From NCBI GenBank assembly GCA_017139535.1, contig WOUO01000015.1, forward strand, positions 124,001 through 188,000: a stretch of 64,000 bases of DNA, read 5' to 3'. Below are positions 46,001-57,382 of the stretch, piece after piece. Source of the stretch: Trichocladium uniseriatum. Its lineage: Eukaryota; Ascomycota; Sordariomycetes; Sordariales; Chaetomiaceae. A program made the translations under genes and the position numbers. Position 1 is the first letter of the stretch; every line of letters starts with the position of its first letter. The notes below the pieces were generated by a model. The model did no database searches. It had not been told where the DNA came from and worked only from the letters and a program-made list of their open reading frames with translations.

Positions 46001-48796
46001 ACCAAAACATCAGGCCATTTTTCGCATCCCGACACGCTGGGACCGCCATCACAAACGTTTGGCTTCACTCGAGCACTGAATCGAACTTCCTGAGTCAGGC
46101 TTCATCTGCAAGAGCGCCCCATCGATGTCGGTCCGTTCTGGCCCGTCACCCTGCATCTGGGCATCACCTCCACTCGTGGGCAGTCATCGGATGGCATCAC
46201 CGACCCCCGCCCGCGGCTGCATTTCAACACCACCACTTTCCTGCAACGCTTCTGCAGCTCTTCTGCAGCTCTCAACAAACTCGGTTAGAGCCACTGTGCC
46301 GCCATGACAAATTTGCGTCTCTGAGCTGTCTTTTGCAGATCGTGTCTCTTGGATCCGTCCCGGGAGCTCTCAATTTTTTTACCTGAATGAGCGATTGTTG
46401 AATCTTGGGTGCAGAAACAACGGCGCGCAGGTAAGTATTGTACAATACAATACAGGTGGTACGGTACGCCAAAACGGGAGCACGATATTCTTACACAGTT
46501 ACGCGACGGAGATGGTGTTGGTACAAATACTCCGTAATTACCACCGGAACCGAGAAAGGTCGCGACTCATGAAAGGTTCGAGGGATCTTCCATGCGCTGT
46601 CATGCTCCACCCTGCCGAAGCTAGCACGACGGGACGCACCGACCAGGCGTTGATCTTGAGGTGGACTCCGTACCAAAGTATTCCGTACTCCGTAGTAAAT
46701 CTTCCGACGGCAGCACGGCGTGCTGTTTTTTGTCGGCGGTTGAGCCCACTTTCCACATGGGAGGCCGTTGCGCCCTTGTCGCAGCGTTGCTGGGCCACCG
46801 TTTCCACAGCGAGAGGTGTCCATGCCGACAATGGAGAGAGGCGGGCAAGTTTCCAAGCAGAGGCATGCATGTGGGCGGGAACTCGAACCGCGGAGGCTGG
46901 AGGCTGTTCAAGCGATGCAGCTCGCACCAATTGGAAAATCTGCAAGTCCTGCCGGTCCACCGTTCGTGCTTCCGCGCCCCCTGCGCATGTTCTTCGCACA
47001 ACTTCCTCTATCGTCAAAAAGGCGGTTAAGTCGAGACAACGTGTGATGACCCCGCGCGAGGCCAGCCGGTTTTGCCAAGTCTATCCCGTCCAGACATGTC
47101 GGTCCTGCCGCTCTTGATCTCCTGATGGAGCCATGGCCGGGATTGCTCGCCGTCAACACAGCCCAAGATCCGGTCGGAGTCTGGGCCACAGAAGGGGGCA
47201 TTTCCGGTGAGTGGGGTGGTCGGGTCTACCCGTGGTTCATCCCCCACCCGGGATGGAGCATGGGGGAGAGAGGAGCCAACAAGGGGCTCCGCGGCAACAA
47301 TTCCGCTGCCGATTCACTGATCACCCTCGCGAGCAGTTCAGACTTGAGACAAAGTCGTTCGTGGGTCGTTTGACAGACTCGTTGTCCTTACCTCTGTTTC
47401 GAGGCAACGGCAAGAGAAAGGAAGATAAGGACGAAGTACTCTGTACCTATGGGAAGCAACAGAGAAAAGCGTTGCCGAAATCACCAATTCCTCAAGCCCA
47501 CTTTCAGCCATCTTTCTTCATACGAATTACAGATTCAAAGTTACAGGTTTTTCCTCCAGATTTCATCCCAACTGGTAACTTAACAGAAGACGCACAGCAA
47601 TGTTTTCGACAATCCAATTCACAGCAAGTGCATCCTCGGATTCAAGCACTTCCTCCAGATCCCGTACCAAGGCTCGCTAGGTAACTTTCGTCGCCTCCTG
47701 TGGAGCTTTGTTACGGTTTCCCTGTTTCAAAATCTTAAATGGCCTGATGAGATTTCTAGACCAACTTGAATTCTTCCATGGTTCGAAAGCGGGGCAGAGC
47801 TGCCCGACTCGCCTGAGCTCGCACCACTGTGCAACGAACTCAAGATGCAGTCGCAATCAAAGGCTGACGACAACCTCATGTCGCCTTCCGCCGCGGCAGA
47901 TTCAGCATTGTGGTTTCACTGCTCCATGTGCTTTTCGAGAAAGAACAAGACGTTGCCCACAATCCAGAAAGCTCTGCCACACCACGCCTTTATAGTTACC
48001 TAGGTAATAGCGCTCCGGCAACCCGGGCCTCGGCAGCGTCGCAAGCGCAGGCCATTTCTGGAAACTGGTCCCCGAAAAAGGCCAGGCACAAGGAACAAGG
48101 CACTTGAAGCCAGGGACAAGGTGAGAATGCCATGATGTGGAGACAGGAAACCCACATCTCCTGCTCGGTTCTCCATCCGAGGGGCCCCATGATCCTTCCC
48201 CGTTGCAAACAATGTCTTAAGACAGGGTCTCGCCTTCCGAGATCATGACAGCGCACAGATTCGATGTTATTTGCGATCATTCTATTCTCCTTATCCCCGT
48301 AGTTTCGACTCAGTCATCCTCGTCGCTTTCGGTTGGCGAAACACGAAGAACACACGGACCTTTCGTTCAGTTAAACCTTGGAAATGCCGAGCAGGTTACC
48401 CGATTGATCGATTGATCGAATGTCAGACCAGTGACTCGGAGCCTGGGGTCGAGGTCTGGGGTTCGTCCGAAATTGGACGTGCCAAGACCTCAAACCCCGA
48501 ATCCGATGACTGAACCCAGTGGCCCACGAACACACAGACCACGTGCTGGCGGGATGTCGAATTTGTGGTGACGCGAAAAATCCTGCCAGTGCTTCCCCAG
48601 ACACGTCACGTCACTTGTCTTTACCCTAGGTTCGCTCCCACGCCACACCACGCCGAATCGTTCGAACCGCCCTCCAAGCGAGTACACGCGCCTTCTCAGA
48701 TCGCCAACTTTCCTCCCGTCCCGAACCCCATCGACTGTGCAACCGGAGTTGCACAGCCGAACAGCGCTTCCACCCGGAGCTCACCAAGGAAACTTT
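43050..48796. other. 5.7 kb divergent spacer without a recognisable gene
   Basis: The longest gene-free stretch, between divergent zinc-ribbon and F-box genes. Open frames up to about 240 codons overlap on several frames and have no domain or splice support. Contents noted: a 7-base tandem repeat at 44513-44557, several TACGGAGTA/TACTCCGTA motifs (43671, 46528, 46686) and a short CTTCTGCAGCT duplication near 46250. No tRNA or transposase seen. Confidence 0.5.
44513..44557 (+). repeat. (ATCCATC)n tandem repeat
   Basis: About six copies of the heptamer ATCCATC in a row. Simple sequence, not in a coding region. Confidence 0.85.
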
Positions 48797-51700
48797 ATGC
48801 AATCAGGGCCGGTCGAGATTCCAAACCACGGATTTCAAACACACGATCCTCTCCTCTCCCAGCCAACTACCGCTCAACATGGCCCCGGTCGCTCTCGGTC
48901 AAGCTTGCCAGACGCTCGCTCTCCGCTGCGTGCTCGAAGCACGTCTTCGGGGACCGAGTCCGTCGGCTGTCCCCATGTCAGCCAGCTTGACCAAGGCCTT
49001 GGCCGATTGAGCGTCGCCGAGGGCACGACCGCTGCACCTGGCCGAGACGTCGTTGGTATCGCTGGCAAGCGCATTGCCGACTACGAGAACGCCGGGGTTT
49101 GCTCGTCGCCTCGCCACAGCACCCGTCCGACCCTGGCCTTCAAGATCGTCAATGGCCCGCAGTCTGCCAGCGTTCACTTGACCGACTTCCCCAACGGTTC
49201 GTGCCTGACCGGCAGTGCTGCTTGCTGCCGTTGCTGACATGAACCGCTGCAGAGATTCTGACTCAAATCCTGTCTCACCTACACCCCGATTCGCACGGCG
49301 CCGTGGCCTTAGTCTCGAAGCGCTTCTATGCCCTCGTCACCACTCCCTATGCCTGGCGCGCTGCCTTCCTGCGCTACTTCGCAGGGCAGGATGCGTTGGC
49401 CGGCCCCGCAAAGGCTGGCCAGCAGGCCAGGCATGATGAGTTGTCGGATATCATTCGTTCCGAGGTCCGATACTTCACGCGCCTGACGGCCCTGGCCTCA
49501 TGGCGCAGCGAATACTTGCTTCGGACCCGTCTGCTGCGGAGCGTGGTGCGCGGGAAGCCGGGCAGCATTGGGTCGTCTATTCGTTCCAGCCAATCTGGGA
49601 AAAAGGCCAGCGCCGTCCTGACTTACAACTCGAAACTCCCCTGGATGATCAGCAACGTTCATGCCGATTTCACTGGCGGAAAGAAAGGCCCGAGGGTCAT
49701 TCACGGCACTCGCGACCTCGGGGTGGCCACGGCCAGCGACCCTACCACGGGCAAGATCGAGAAATGGGGGTTGGACGACCCCTTTACCCTTCTCCAGCTG
49801 GACGAGGTGTTTCCGAACCTCGAGTTCTTTGGTCTCGGCGAGGGCCCCGCTGCCGTCCCCAATGTCATGGACGTGAGCCAGTCGTATGGCTTGATCGGAG
49901 GTGAAGGCTTTCCTGGTGGACGCGTGTACTACAAAGCCCCCGGGCAGTTGCGCGGCCGCTACCTTGCCTATCAGCATGATGCTGTAGACGCAACTCCGGA
50001 CATACCCAAAATCCCGCACTTGACTGATGCCATCAGCGCTGTCTGGATCGCCAAGTCTTCCAATGTGACAACCGCGACACAATCCATGGTTGGCATGATG
50101 GCCGGATCTACGCTCGGCGTGGTGACGAGCTACGCGTTAGGCAATGAGTCCTCTGGGCCCCGGTATGCGGATGGAGACATCACCGCTCGCTGGGTCCTCA
50201 GCCCCGGTGTTCCCATCATTGACATCAAGGTGGATGATCAGTACAGCTACCGGAGAAAAGCCCTTGGGCGCGTCTGGGCTGTCGCATTGAACGCTTTGGG
50301 GGAGGTCTATTACCTGACCGAACCTCCAACTCACCCTACTATCAAAGGAAAGTCCGACCATGTCCTCAGGGATGCTTGGCATGCCGGACGAACCGCATAC
50401 TGGGAGCTCATCGAGCCAACTCGGCGCGCTGCACGCCCTGATGAGAGTGATAAAAACGCCGTCAGCGGCACATACTCCCCCAGGTCCCCTGCCAACTCAA
50501 TGGGCCTGAGCAGGGAGCAGATCACCGCGGAGGCCAGGGAAATTGAGAAGTTCTTCCGCCATACACCTGCTTACTTCAGAAAGGCATGCCAGGGCTGGGA
50601 CATGCTTCGTCGACTCGAAGTTGACTTTGCCGCTGGTGATGAGAATGGTGTTGGAGAGGCTGTCTTCGTTATTACGTGCGGGTATGCGGACGGCGAGCCC
50701 GCCTCTGTCCGCAGACTCGTCAAGGGCGGCCCTTCAACGGTGACATCGAGTCCGTCAGGGGCTCAAACTCCGGTCGCTGCGCCCGCGGCAAGTCGCGGGT
50801 CAATCTTTGGAGGCAAAGCGGCAGCCGAGGTACTGGAAGCGCCTCTCCAGGCTGAGACCAAGGAAACCACCGATACTCCGTCGTCCTCTGGACAAAGTAC
50901 TCCTCGGCTCGGACATATCCCCGGGAGGACGGATACCGAAGAATGGCGGTCCAGCGAATTCCTGTTCAAGCATCACCCCAACACAGAGATCACGGCGAGC
51001 GCCGCAGATATGTCCATGTTTGCTGTCATGGCTGCTTTCGAAGACCCTCTTCACGCTGGGTCGCAGGTGACAGTGGCCAGCCCGCCTGGCACGCCGACGT
51101 CCAAGCAGGCCACAGGCGAAATCCCTGGACGGCGCGCGCGGTTGCTGGCTATTGGAACCAATTCTGGTTCCGTCGTCGTTTGGAACATGCGTGACACGGC
51201 ACCCAATGTGGTGAACCCCTTGAGGGTCATTCAGACCGACTCCCCTGAAGTCACCAGCCTCGCGGTGTCGGCGCTCTACCTTGTTCACGGTGGCAGCGAC
51301 AGTCTTGTCCAGGCTTGGGATCCCCTTGCATCCTCGCTCGAGCCTATACGGACCCTCAACGGCAAGTCATCCGGCCGCATCCCCCGCCACATTCTCAACA
51401 CGAACCCGGCGCTGCAACATGCCAACTACTTTGCCGTCCGCGCCATCTTCCTCGATCCGGACCCGGCGGTCCTCCGTGGCGTCCTGGCTTTTGGCACGTT
51501 CGTTCGTTTCTGGACATATAGCTCAACGAACCAAGCCCCCGGCCGGAAACGCCGTCTCCGCCATTCTGACATCCATGGCCGACTGGCCAGCCGTCGTAAT
51601 ACTGGCACTATGTCTGGTTACATCGCCGCCGAGGAAGCAGAACTCCGCCACGAGCAAGAGCATCGCTCCCGCGAGATTGACCGGCTCCGCAAGAGGTTTG

Positions 51701-52350
51701 GCGTCGGCATCGCCGAGCTCTCCGAAGACGAAGCGATCCAGTACGCGCAAATGATCTCGGAGGAAGCGTTTCTACAGGACGAGCAGCGCCGCCAGAGTGC
51801 CAGTGACACGGGCTCGGCTGCGGACCTCGGTGAAACTGCCTCGTCCACGGGCAGCGCCGACACCCTCACGCCGGAGCCGAGCGTCTCGGGTAATGGTGGC
51901 GCTGGGCCGAGCGGCTCGGGTCTGCCGCCGCTTCAGGAGGAGCCGGGTGATGACTATGAGGCACAGATCCAGCGCGCTATTCGTCTGTCGCTGATGGAGG
52001 GCGTCAATGATTCCGAGCAGTCGCCGCAGGGGAGCAGCTCGTGTGAGTACGAGTTTCAGGTCAAGACCAAGACAAAGGAGGGCAAGAAGAAGGGGAAGGC
52101 GAAATCTGGTGCCAGCATGTCCACCGCCTTTGATGGCGGGTCGGGGCATGCTGGCGATGGTCATGTCCCTGATCTTGGGGTTGATGCCGACGAGGACTTG
52201 GCGCTGGCCTTGCGGCTGAGCTTGGAGGAGGAAGAGGCGAGGCAGAGGAGGCTGGAGAGCCAGGCTGCTACCGAGGCTGCTTTGAGGGCGAATGGGGATG
52301 AATATCCGCCGTTGGAGACGAAGGGCAAGGGGAAGGGAAAGCAGATTTGA
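48797..52350 (+). CDS. F-box protein with ubiquitin-interacting motifs (Ufo1-like)
   Basis: Two exons, 48797-49196 and 49253-52350, encode 1165 residues. The 56-base intron (GTTCGT..GCTGACAT..CTGCAG) splits the F-box: DFPN-EILTQILSHLHPDSHGAV then LVSKRFYALVTTPYAW (about 130-170). The long middle holds beta-propeller-type repeats (RARLLAIGTNSGSVVVWNMR, ALYLVHGGSDSLVQAWDPL). Near the C-terminus are two UIM-like helices, YEAQIQRAIRLSLMEG (about 1035) and DEDLALALRLSLEEEE (about 1113). F-box, WD repeats and UIMs together are the layout of yeast Ufo1, an SCF substrate adaptor whose UIMs promote its own turnover. The N-terminal 125 residues are Ser-rich and the true start is uncertain. Confidence 0.87.
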
Positions 52351-52792
52351 GACGGTGTTGCTAGAGGGCGGGGGTCAAAGGCAGTGGTGGTGAGCAAATT
52401 CTGGGTTCCTTCCCTTCGAGCCTCGGCGGATGGCGTCGCCGTTTGCTGGGGTCTTGCACCTCGAGTGCCTTGATATATGATTTGCGCGAGTCACTTCAAT
52501 TCAAAGACTGTGCTGTAGCTTTATGCTGTAGTTTTAACTAGGCGGTCGTTTAACGTCAGCGGGACATACATACAATACAAGTTCTATCTGCTTCTAAGTC
52601 TTCTCGGGTCTAATGAATGCGATGCATTGCTAACTGCCCACAAAGCGCCCTCTTAGCTAGGGAACCATGGTGCTCCGATGTTATCAATGAAGCCTTGATT
52701 ATCTGCGATCTTCTCGTTGCAGCTCCTTTCGTTAAGTCCACGACGTTCGCAGCCCTTCCCATCCATAAGCCAGATCCCGAACACAAAAGACC
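52351..52792. other. spacer before the 5S rRNA gene
   Basis: 3' UTR of the F-box gene and upstream flank of the 5S gene. No gene is seen. Confidence 0.5.
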
Positions 52793-52911
52793 ACATACGA
52801 CCATACGCAGTAGAAAACTCGGGATCCCGTCCGCTCTCCCTTAGATAAGCTACTGACGGCTGAACTAGTACTCAGGTCGGTGACGACTGGGGAATCCTCA
52901 GTGTTGTATGT
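52793..52911 (+). rRNA. 5S ribosomal RNA
   Basis: The 119-base segment starts ACATACGACCATACGCAGTA and ends AATCCTCAGTGTTGTATGT. The ends pair as helix I (ACATACGAC with GTTGTATGT). The conserved GAAAACTCGGGATCCCGTCC loop and the GGTCGGTGACGACTGGGGAATCC region are as in fungal 5S, compared from memory. Pezizomycotina such as Neurospora have 5S genes scattered singly rather than in the rDNA, which fits this isolated copy. It differs at many positions from the main Neurospora type as recalled, so it may be a variant or a pseudogene, but both ends are complete and a T run follows. Confidence 0.9.
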
Positions 52912-52915
52912 TTTT
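52911..52915 (+). terminator. RNA polymerase III terminator of 5S rRNA
   Basis: TTTTT directly after the mature 3' end, with further T runs over the next 40 bases. Confidence 0.75.
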
Positions 52916-53970
52916 GGTGTTTTCTCCGTTTTTTGTCGTTTTGGTGGAGTCACAATGACGACCATTCAGACACTTCCCCCGGTACACCCCTACCATGTCA
53001 ACCCCCTCTCTTTCAGGAAAGGCCTTAAATTTTGCTAGGTATAGATAAAAAAGAGTATTTCGGGTCTAGGTTGCTATATCTAGCTAATTCTCTTGACGTC
53101 TCTACGCAGAGTGTGAATGAGACTGGACATAGTCAGGTCCGTTCTACCTCTTTTGCTAAGTTGTGTTCTTAAGACTGACCCATTATGCGAGACTAGGCAT
53201 GGAGCTTGAGCCCCCGAGGCCACTGAGCCTTCTCTTTACTTGGTCAGAGTGATTCGGGTATGGCGGTCATAGCTTGAGTTCGTGGTCTCTTTGGAATGCA
53301 ACAGCCCGTTACCGGACAGGGACGAGGGGTGAACTGTCTCTTGAGAGTATCAGCTAAGGGCAGGTGGGCAATTCATGATCATTATCCAGGAGCCTGGTGG
53401 ATGCTAACCCGCTATTCGTGGCCATCTCTGAACTTGAACTCTCCGCATCCAGTTCTATAAAACTAGACCACAACATTGAACAGGCTGTTTGCCGATGCTT
53501 AGTTGTACAAGGTCTTCCGGTTGCAACAACCAACCAGTTGCACCGACAATCGAGGCCTCAAACTCCTTGGAGTAGTCTGTGGTACGAAATACTTCGAGAG
53601 TTGTCTAAGTAGGTGTGTATGCCATGCTACCACTTCTCTCAGTACAGCACATGGACATGTAATAAGCATAGCATCTGTTTCTCTTTTTCAGCAGGCTAAC
53701 TCCTGCCCCCGATATTGCTTCCGGGTAGCGTCCTATCTGACACAATAAATAGCTCTCCTGCCATTGCCAGACTTGTCCCTTATAGCCTCCCTGGAGTTGG
53801 AAAACAACCCGTGCTCGCAGCCTCAAAGAAAAGAAGATCTGCTGCACAAAACCAAAAATTAAAAGATACTAAAAACTCCTTGCGCCATAACCAGAACCTT
53901 TCGCAGCCGATGCCAGCCCGCAATCTAAGCATAATAAACCAGGTAAAGTAACACCAAAAAAACGCCGCTA
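52912..53970. other. AT-richer spacer, no gene seen
   Basis: About 1.06 kb that is less GC-rich than the surroundings. It may hold degraded repeat DNA, but no transposase, LTR or terminal repeat could be recognised. The right end is the 3' UTR of the next gene. Confidence 0.45.
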
Positions 53971-56190
53971 TCAAACCAAACCCCCAATCCCCACCGCAAC
54001 GCCCAACCCAACCATCACCCCGAACCACCACGGCGGCCTCACACCCCCAACCGCAGCATCCTCCTCCCCATCCTCCCCCTTCCCAATCGCAATCCCACTC
54101 CCTCCCCCCGTCCGCCCAGTAGCAGACGCCACCTGCCCCGCTCCGCCGACCCCTCCACCCGGCATAATAACCGTCGTCGGCCCAAACGGATACGCCAGAC
54201 TCATCTCCCCGGCCACCGTCACACCGCTCGGCGCAATGGTCACCAGCTCCCCACCAACCAACGTCGTGGTCGTCCCCGTCCCGGGACCGACCGTGTACGT
54301 GACCTCCTTGATGACGACCACAGAGGCGCCGATGCGTGTGACAGAGGCTCCGCCGACGAGGGCGTACTGCGCCGTCTTGTCGCCCTCAGCCGTGCCCGGG
54401 CAGAGGGTGAGCGAGCTGTGGAAGGTGATGCCGCCGCCGGAGGGGTTGAGGGTGAGGACGTCGTCGTCGATAGTGAGGAGGGAGGTTGTAGACGCCGGGG
54501 CGTAGGTGTGGGTTGTGCCGTGGATGACGAGGATGGAGCGGCCGATGGCGGTGATGAGGTCGCCGCCGGCGACGACGACTTCGGTCGGGGTAGGGTGGGT
54601 CGGGAGGGAGAGGGTTTGAGAGGGGATGGCGATGGCCGAGGGGCCGATGGTGAAGGTTTGGGAGGAGATGATGGCTGTGGTTGGGGTGGAGTCGGCGAGG
54701 GTGAAGGTGGAGGAGCCGATGACGGCGAGGGTGGAGCTGACGGTGACGGGGACGCCGCCGAGGCTGGTGGAGGTCGGGGTAGGGAGGTCGATGCCGCCGC
54801 CTGTGGCGGACGGGCGGTCGATGGTGGCGCCGGCACCGACGACCTGGGTCGGGTTGATGGTGAAGGTCTGGCCGGCGACGATGACGGCTTGGGTTGGCAC
54901 TGAGGGGTTGTCTCTTATTGTGGCGCCGTTGATGACCACGGCAGTGGGCTGCACCGCGACCGTGATGGGAGTAGGGGTTGGCCGTTGAGCCACTTCGGTC
55001 ACGGCTTGGGGCGGGTTCTGCGAATCGTCGTAGACGGGGTTCGAGACGTCGCCAGCGTCGGCGGCGTCGGTAGGGCGGGCGTGGTTGTCGTGCGTCTTTG
55101 GATTCTGGCTGACGCCGTACTCGGGGGTGCTAATCCTCGAATATATCACGGCAGGGTTTTTGTCAGTGGTGAGAAAGACGATGGAGTTGGCGATGGTCGT
55201 CTGGATGCCGAAGTTCCAGCTTTCTGTCGTTGATGGCAAGCCGCACGTAACAGTCTCGGTCCCCGTCCCAGTTGGGGTGCAGACGGGCACGATACAGGAC
55301 GGCGTCTCCTCTGGAACCGAAACGGGCGGGTACGGCGCCGTGTAGTCTTCGGGGTCACCGTACCAGGTGATTGTGGTGGAGTGAACAACCGACCAGGTTG
55401 TTGCGGGAGTGGAAAGATCTGAGGCCTGGCAGTAGCTGACATATGTTTCGTTTGGATCGCGAGTCGAAGTCACAAAGGTCGTCTGGCTCGGGTCGTTGGT
55501 CTCGGCCGAAGACGTTTGGGTATTATACCCCAGGTCCATACTCTCCGACACGATGTTAGTGATGCTGGCGGTGCTTAATTTAGGGGCGCCGCCTTTCGGA
55601 GGGCCACCACGTGGTGGTGTTGGTGCTGCTCGCGCCGTTGTTGTGTCTGGTGTGGTCGTCGAGTCCTGCATGGCCGTTACGTCCGTTGTCGTTGTCGTGT
55701 CTGGCGTAGCCGTTGCCGATGGCGTAGCCTCGATCCCATTGTCCGTAGACACAGTGTCGTCGGACATCTGTATCGTCGGTACAGGGCCCGTTACCGGCAC
55801 TCTTACGGGTGTCGACGACGATGACGATGACGACGGCACCCCTGCTTCCTCCCCGGTTGACGCAGAAAAGTCTTCTTGGATAGCAGGTCCCAAGCCTGAC
55901 GAAGCTACATCTCCTCGCGGACTACTCGCTACAAAATCCGCCGAGGAGGTGACAACAGTTGCTACCGTTGCCGTAGGCTCACTCGCCGTGCTGGCACTGT
56001 TGCCACTCGTGGCGCTCTGGACAGACTCGACGGCCTCATGTTGGCGTCGAAGTAGACCTGTTTCCCACAGTTAACTTTCAGGGCCCTTATCCGACCATGT
56101 TTCAGTGAGATGCTCACCTCCGCAGACGGCGTCGACACCAAGACCGGAGAGCACTGCGAGTGAAAGCAGCACCTGTTTCCCCCCGACCAT
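53971..56190 (-). CDS. Ser/Thr-rich surface protein with signal peptide and C-terminal hydrophobic anchor
   Basis: Two exons, 56190-56118 and 56057-53971, encode 719 residues. The short first exon gives a signal peptide (MVGGKQVLLSLAVLSGLGVD-AVCGG). The chain is Ser/Thr/Pro-rich and has a Cys-containing region at about 215-300 (YVSYCQASDLSTPATTWSVV, CIVPVCTPTGTGTETVTCGL). After that come repeated beta-rich units with the pattern V-x-(G/S)-x-T-(F/Y)-T-(I/L) (IVAGQTFTINPTQ, AVIGSSTFTLADS, IISSQTFTIGPSA, VIHGTTHTYAPAS, VIKEVTYTVGPGT). The protein ends in a hydrophobic helix (WWFGVMVGLGVAVGIGGLV), either a membrane span or a GPI signal. It is likely an O-glycosylated cell-surface protein. No enzymatic motif is seen. 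The repeated units share no clear homology with a known fold. Confidence 0.82.
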
Positions 56191-57370
56191 GCTGTTGTGG
56201 ATCGGGGCAATCTTTCTTTTGGCGTTTAGGCTGCGTGTGTTTGAAGGTCCTGATACGGGCCTTTTCCGCCTCGTCCAAGCATCTGCGTTGCCGAGCCCGA
56301 ATCGTTTCTCTCACCAAGACGTCTTCTTCACCATGATACCGAACGGTGGCATCGCGGACGAAAGAAACGTGCGCGGCCGGCGAAAGAAAGTGTCTTGTCG
56401 ACACGACGACTGACCAGGAAATTGACAGGGGTCTCGGGGATTGGACGGGGTCCCAGCGAAGATCCGAGACAGGTTGACAATTGGACCAGGTGCGGGCTGA
56501 TGGGCACCGCGCATCAGAATAATTAGTGTGCAAATCCCCCGCGTGGATGAAATTGGGGGTTTTACAAAGCAATTTGCAAGCCGAATAACTCTCGTTAGTG
56601 AGCGCACTATGGGATCGATTTCAATTACCTTGGCAAGTTACGGAGAACAACTTGTGTGCCACGTCGGATGCCGGCCACGAGGGCAACAGTTCCTGAAGGG
56701 GAGATCGGGGGGCGACACACAAATGCTCTGCCAAGGGCCGATGGACAAGCCGGGGGGAGGGATGAGGATCATTATTCGACAAGGATCATCCCTGCCAAGC
56801 CACCTCTCCAAGCGGACGGGATTTGCTCAACGGGTGAGATTTCAACGATCAGCCGGGGGTCGCCGGGGCTTGCCGTGTCGACAAGCCAGTTGCCGGCGGC
56901 CTGGTTGGCGCCGGAGCGCGGGAAACAGACGTTGGATAGGCCCGTGAACCTTGGCCCTGGATCAGAACATGGCCGGTTGTCCTCCGTCGATGGGGTGGGA
57001 AGCATCTTCTTTCTTCTGACGGTTTGAAAAGAGGTCTGAAGTACGAAGGACGCTGTCTAAGAAAGGCCGAGAACCGGGTCCCATGAGGGTCGCATAGAAT
57101 TGCCCCGGAGGATGCACATTGCACACTCAACTCATGCCGGCGACTCGTCTAGTCCAAGCGAGCCAGAGCTTCGGTGCGACGGAACGATTCGTCGAAGCCC
57201 GCGCCCCTCCAAACTTTGGCAAACTCTGCCGAGGAGCACTCTGGCGAGGAACAAGGTCTTCCGTTCTCGCCTCTGTCTTAGCCACATATTGTACGCTTGT
57301 TTCTCAAATGTCGACTGTCTCTGTTCAGGCGCCACCGCGTGTGTAATGGCCGTCTACGAGGCCTGCAGAA

Positions 57371-57382
57371 CGGAGTACTCCG
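57371..57382. repeat. perfect palindrome CGGAGTACTCCG
   Basis: A 12-base palindrome built from two copies of the CGGAGTA motif that recurs in the intergenic DNA here. A zinc-cluster regulator of the CGG-type could bind it; this is inference. Confidence 0.5.

Noticed and set aside
46860..46890. Possible tRNA T arm (ACTCGAACCGCGG)
   Set aside because: Flanking bases do not form a T stem or acceptor stem.
45799..47117. Long plus-strand open frames in the 5.7 kb spacer as genes
   Set aside because: Overlapping frames on both strands of similar length, no domain, no consensus introns linking them.
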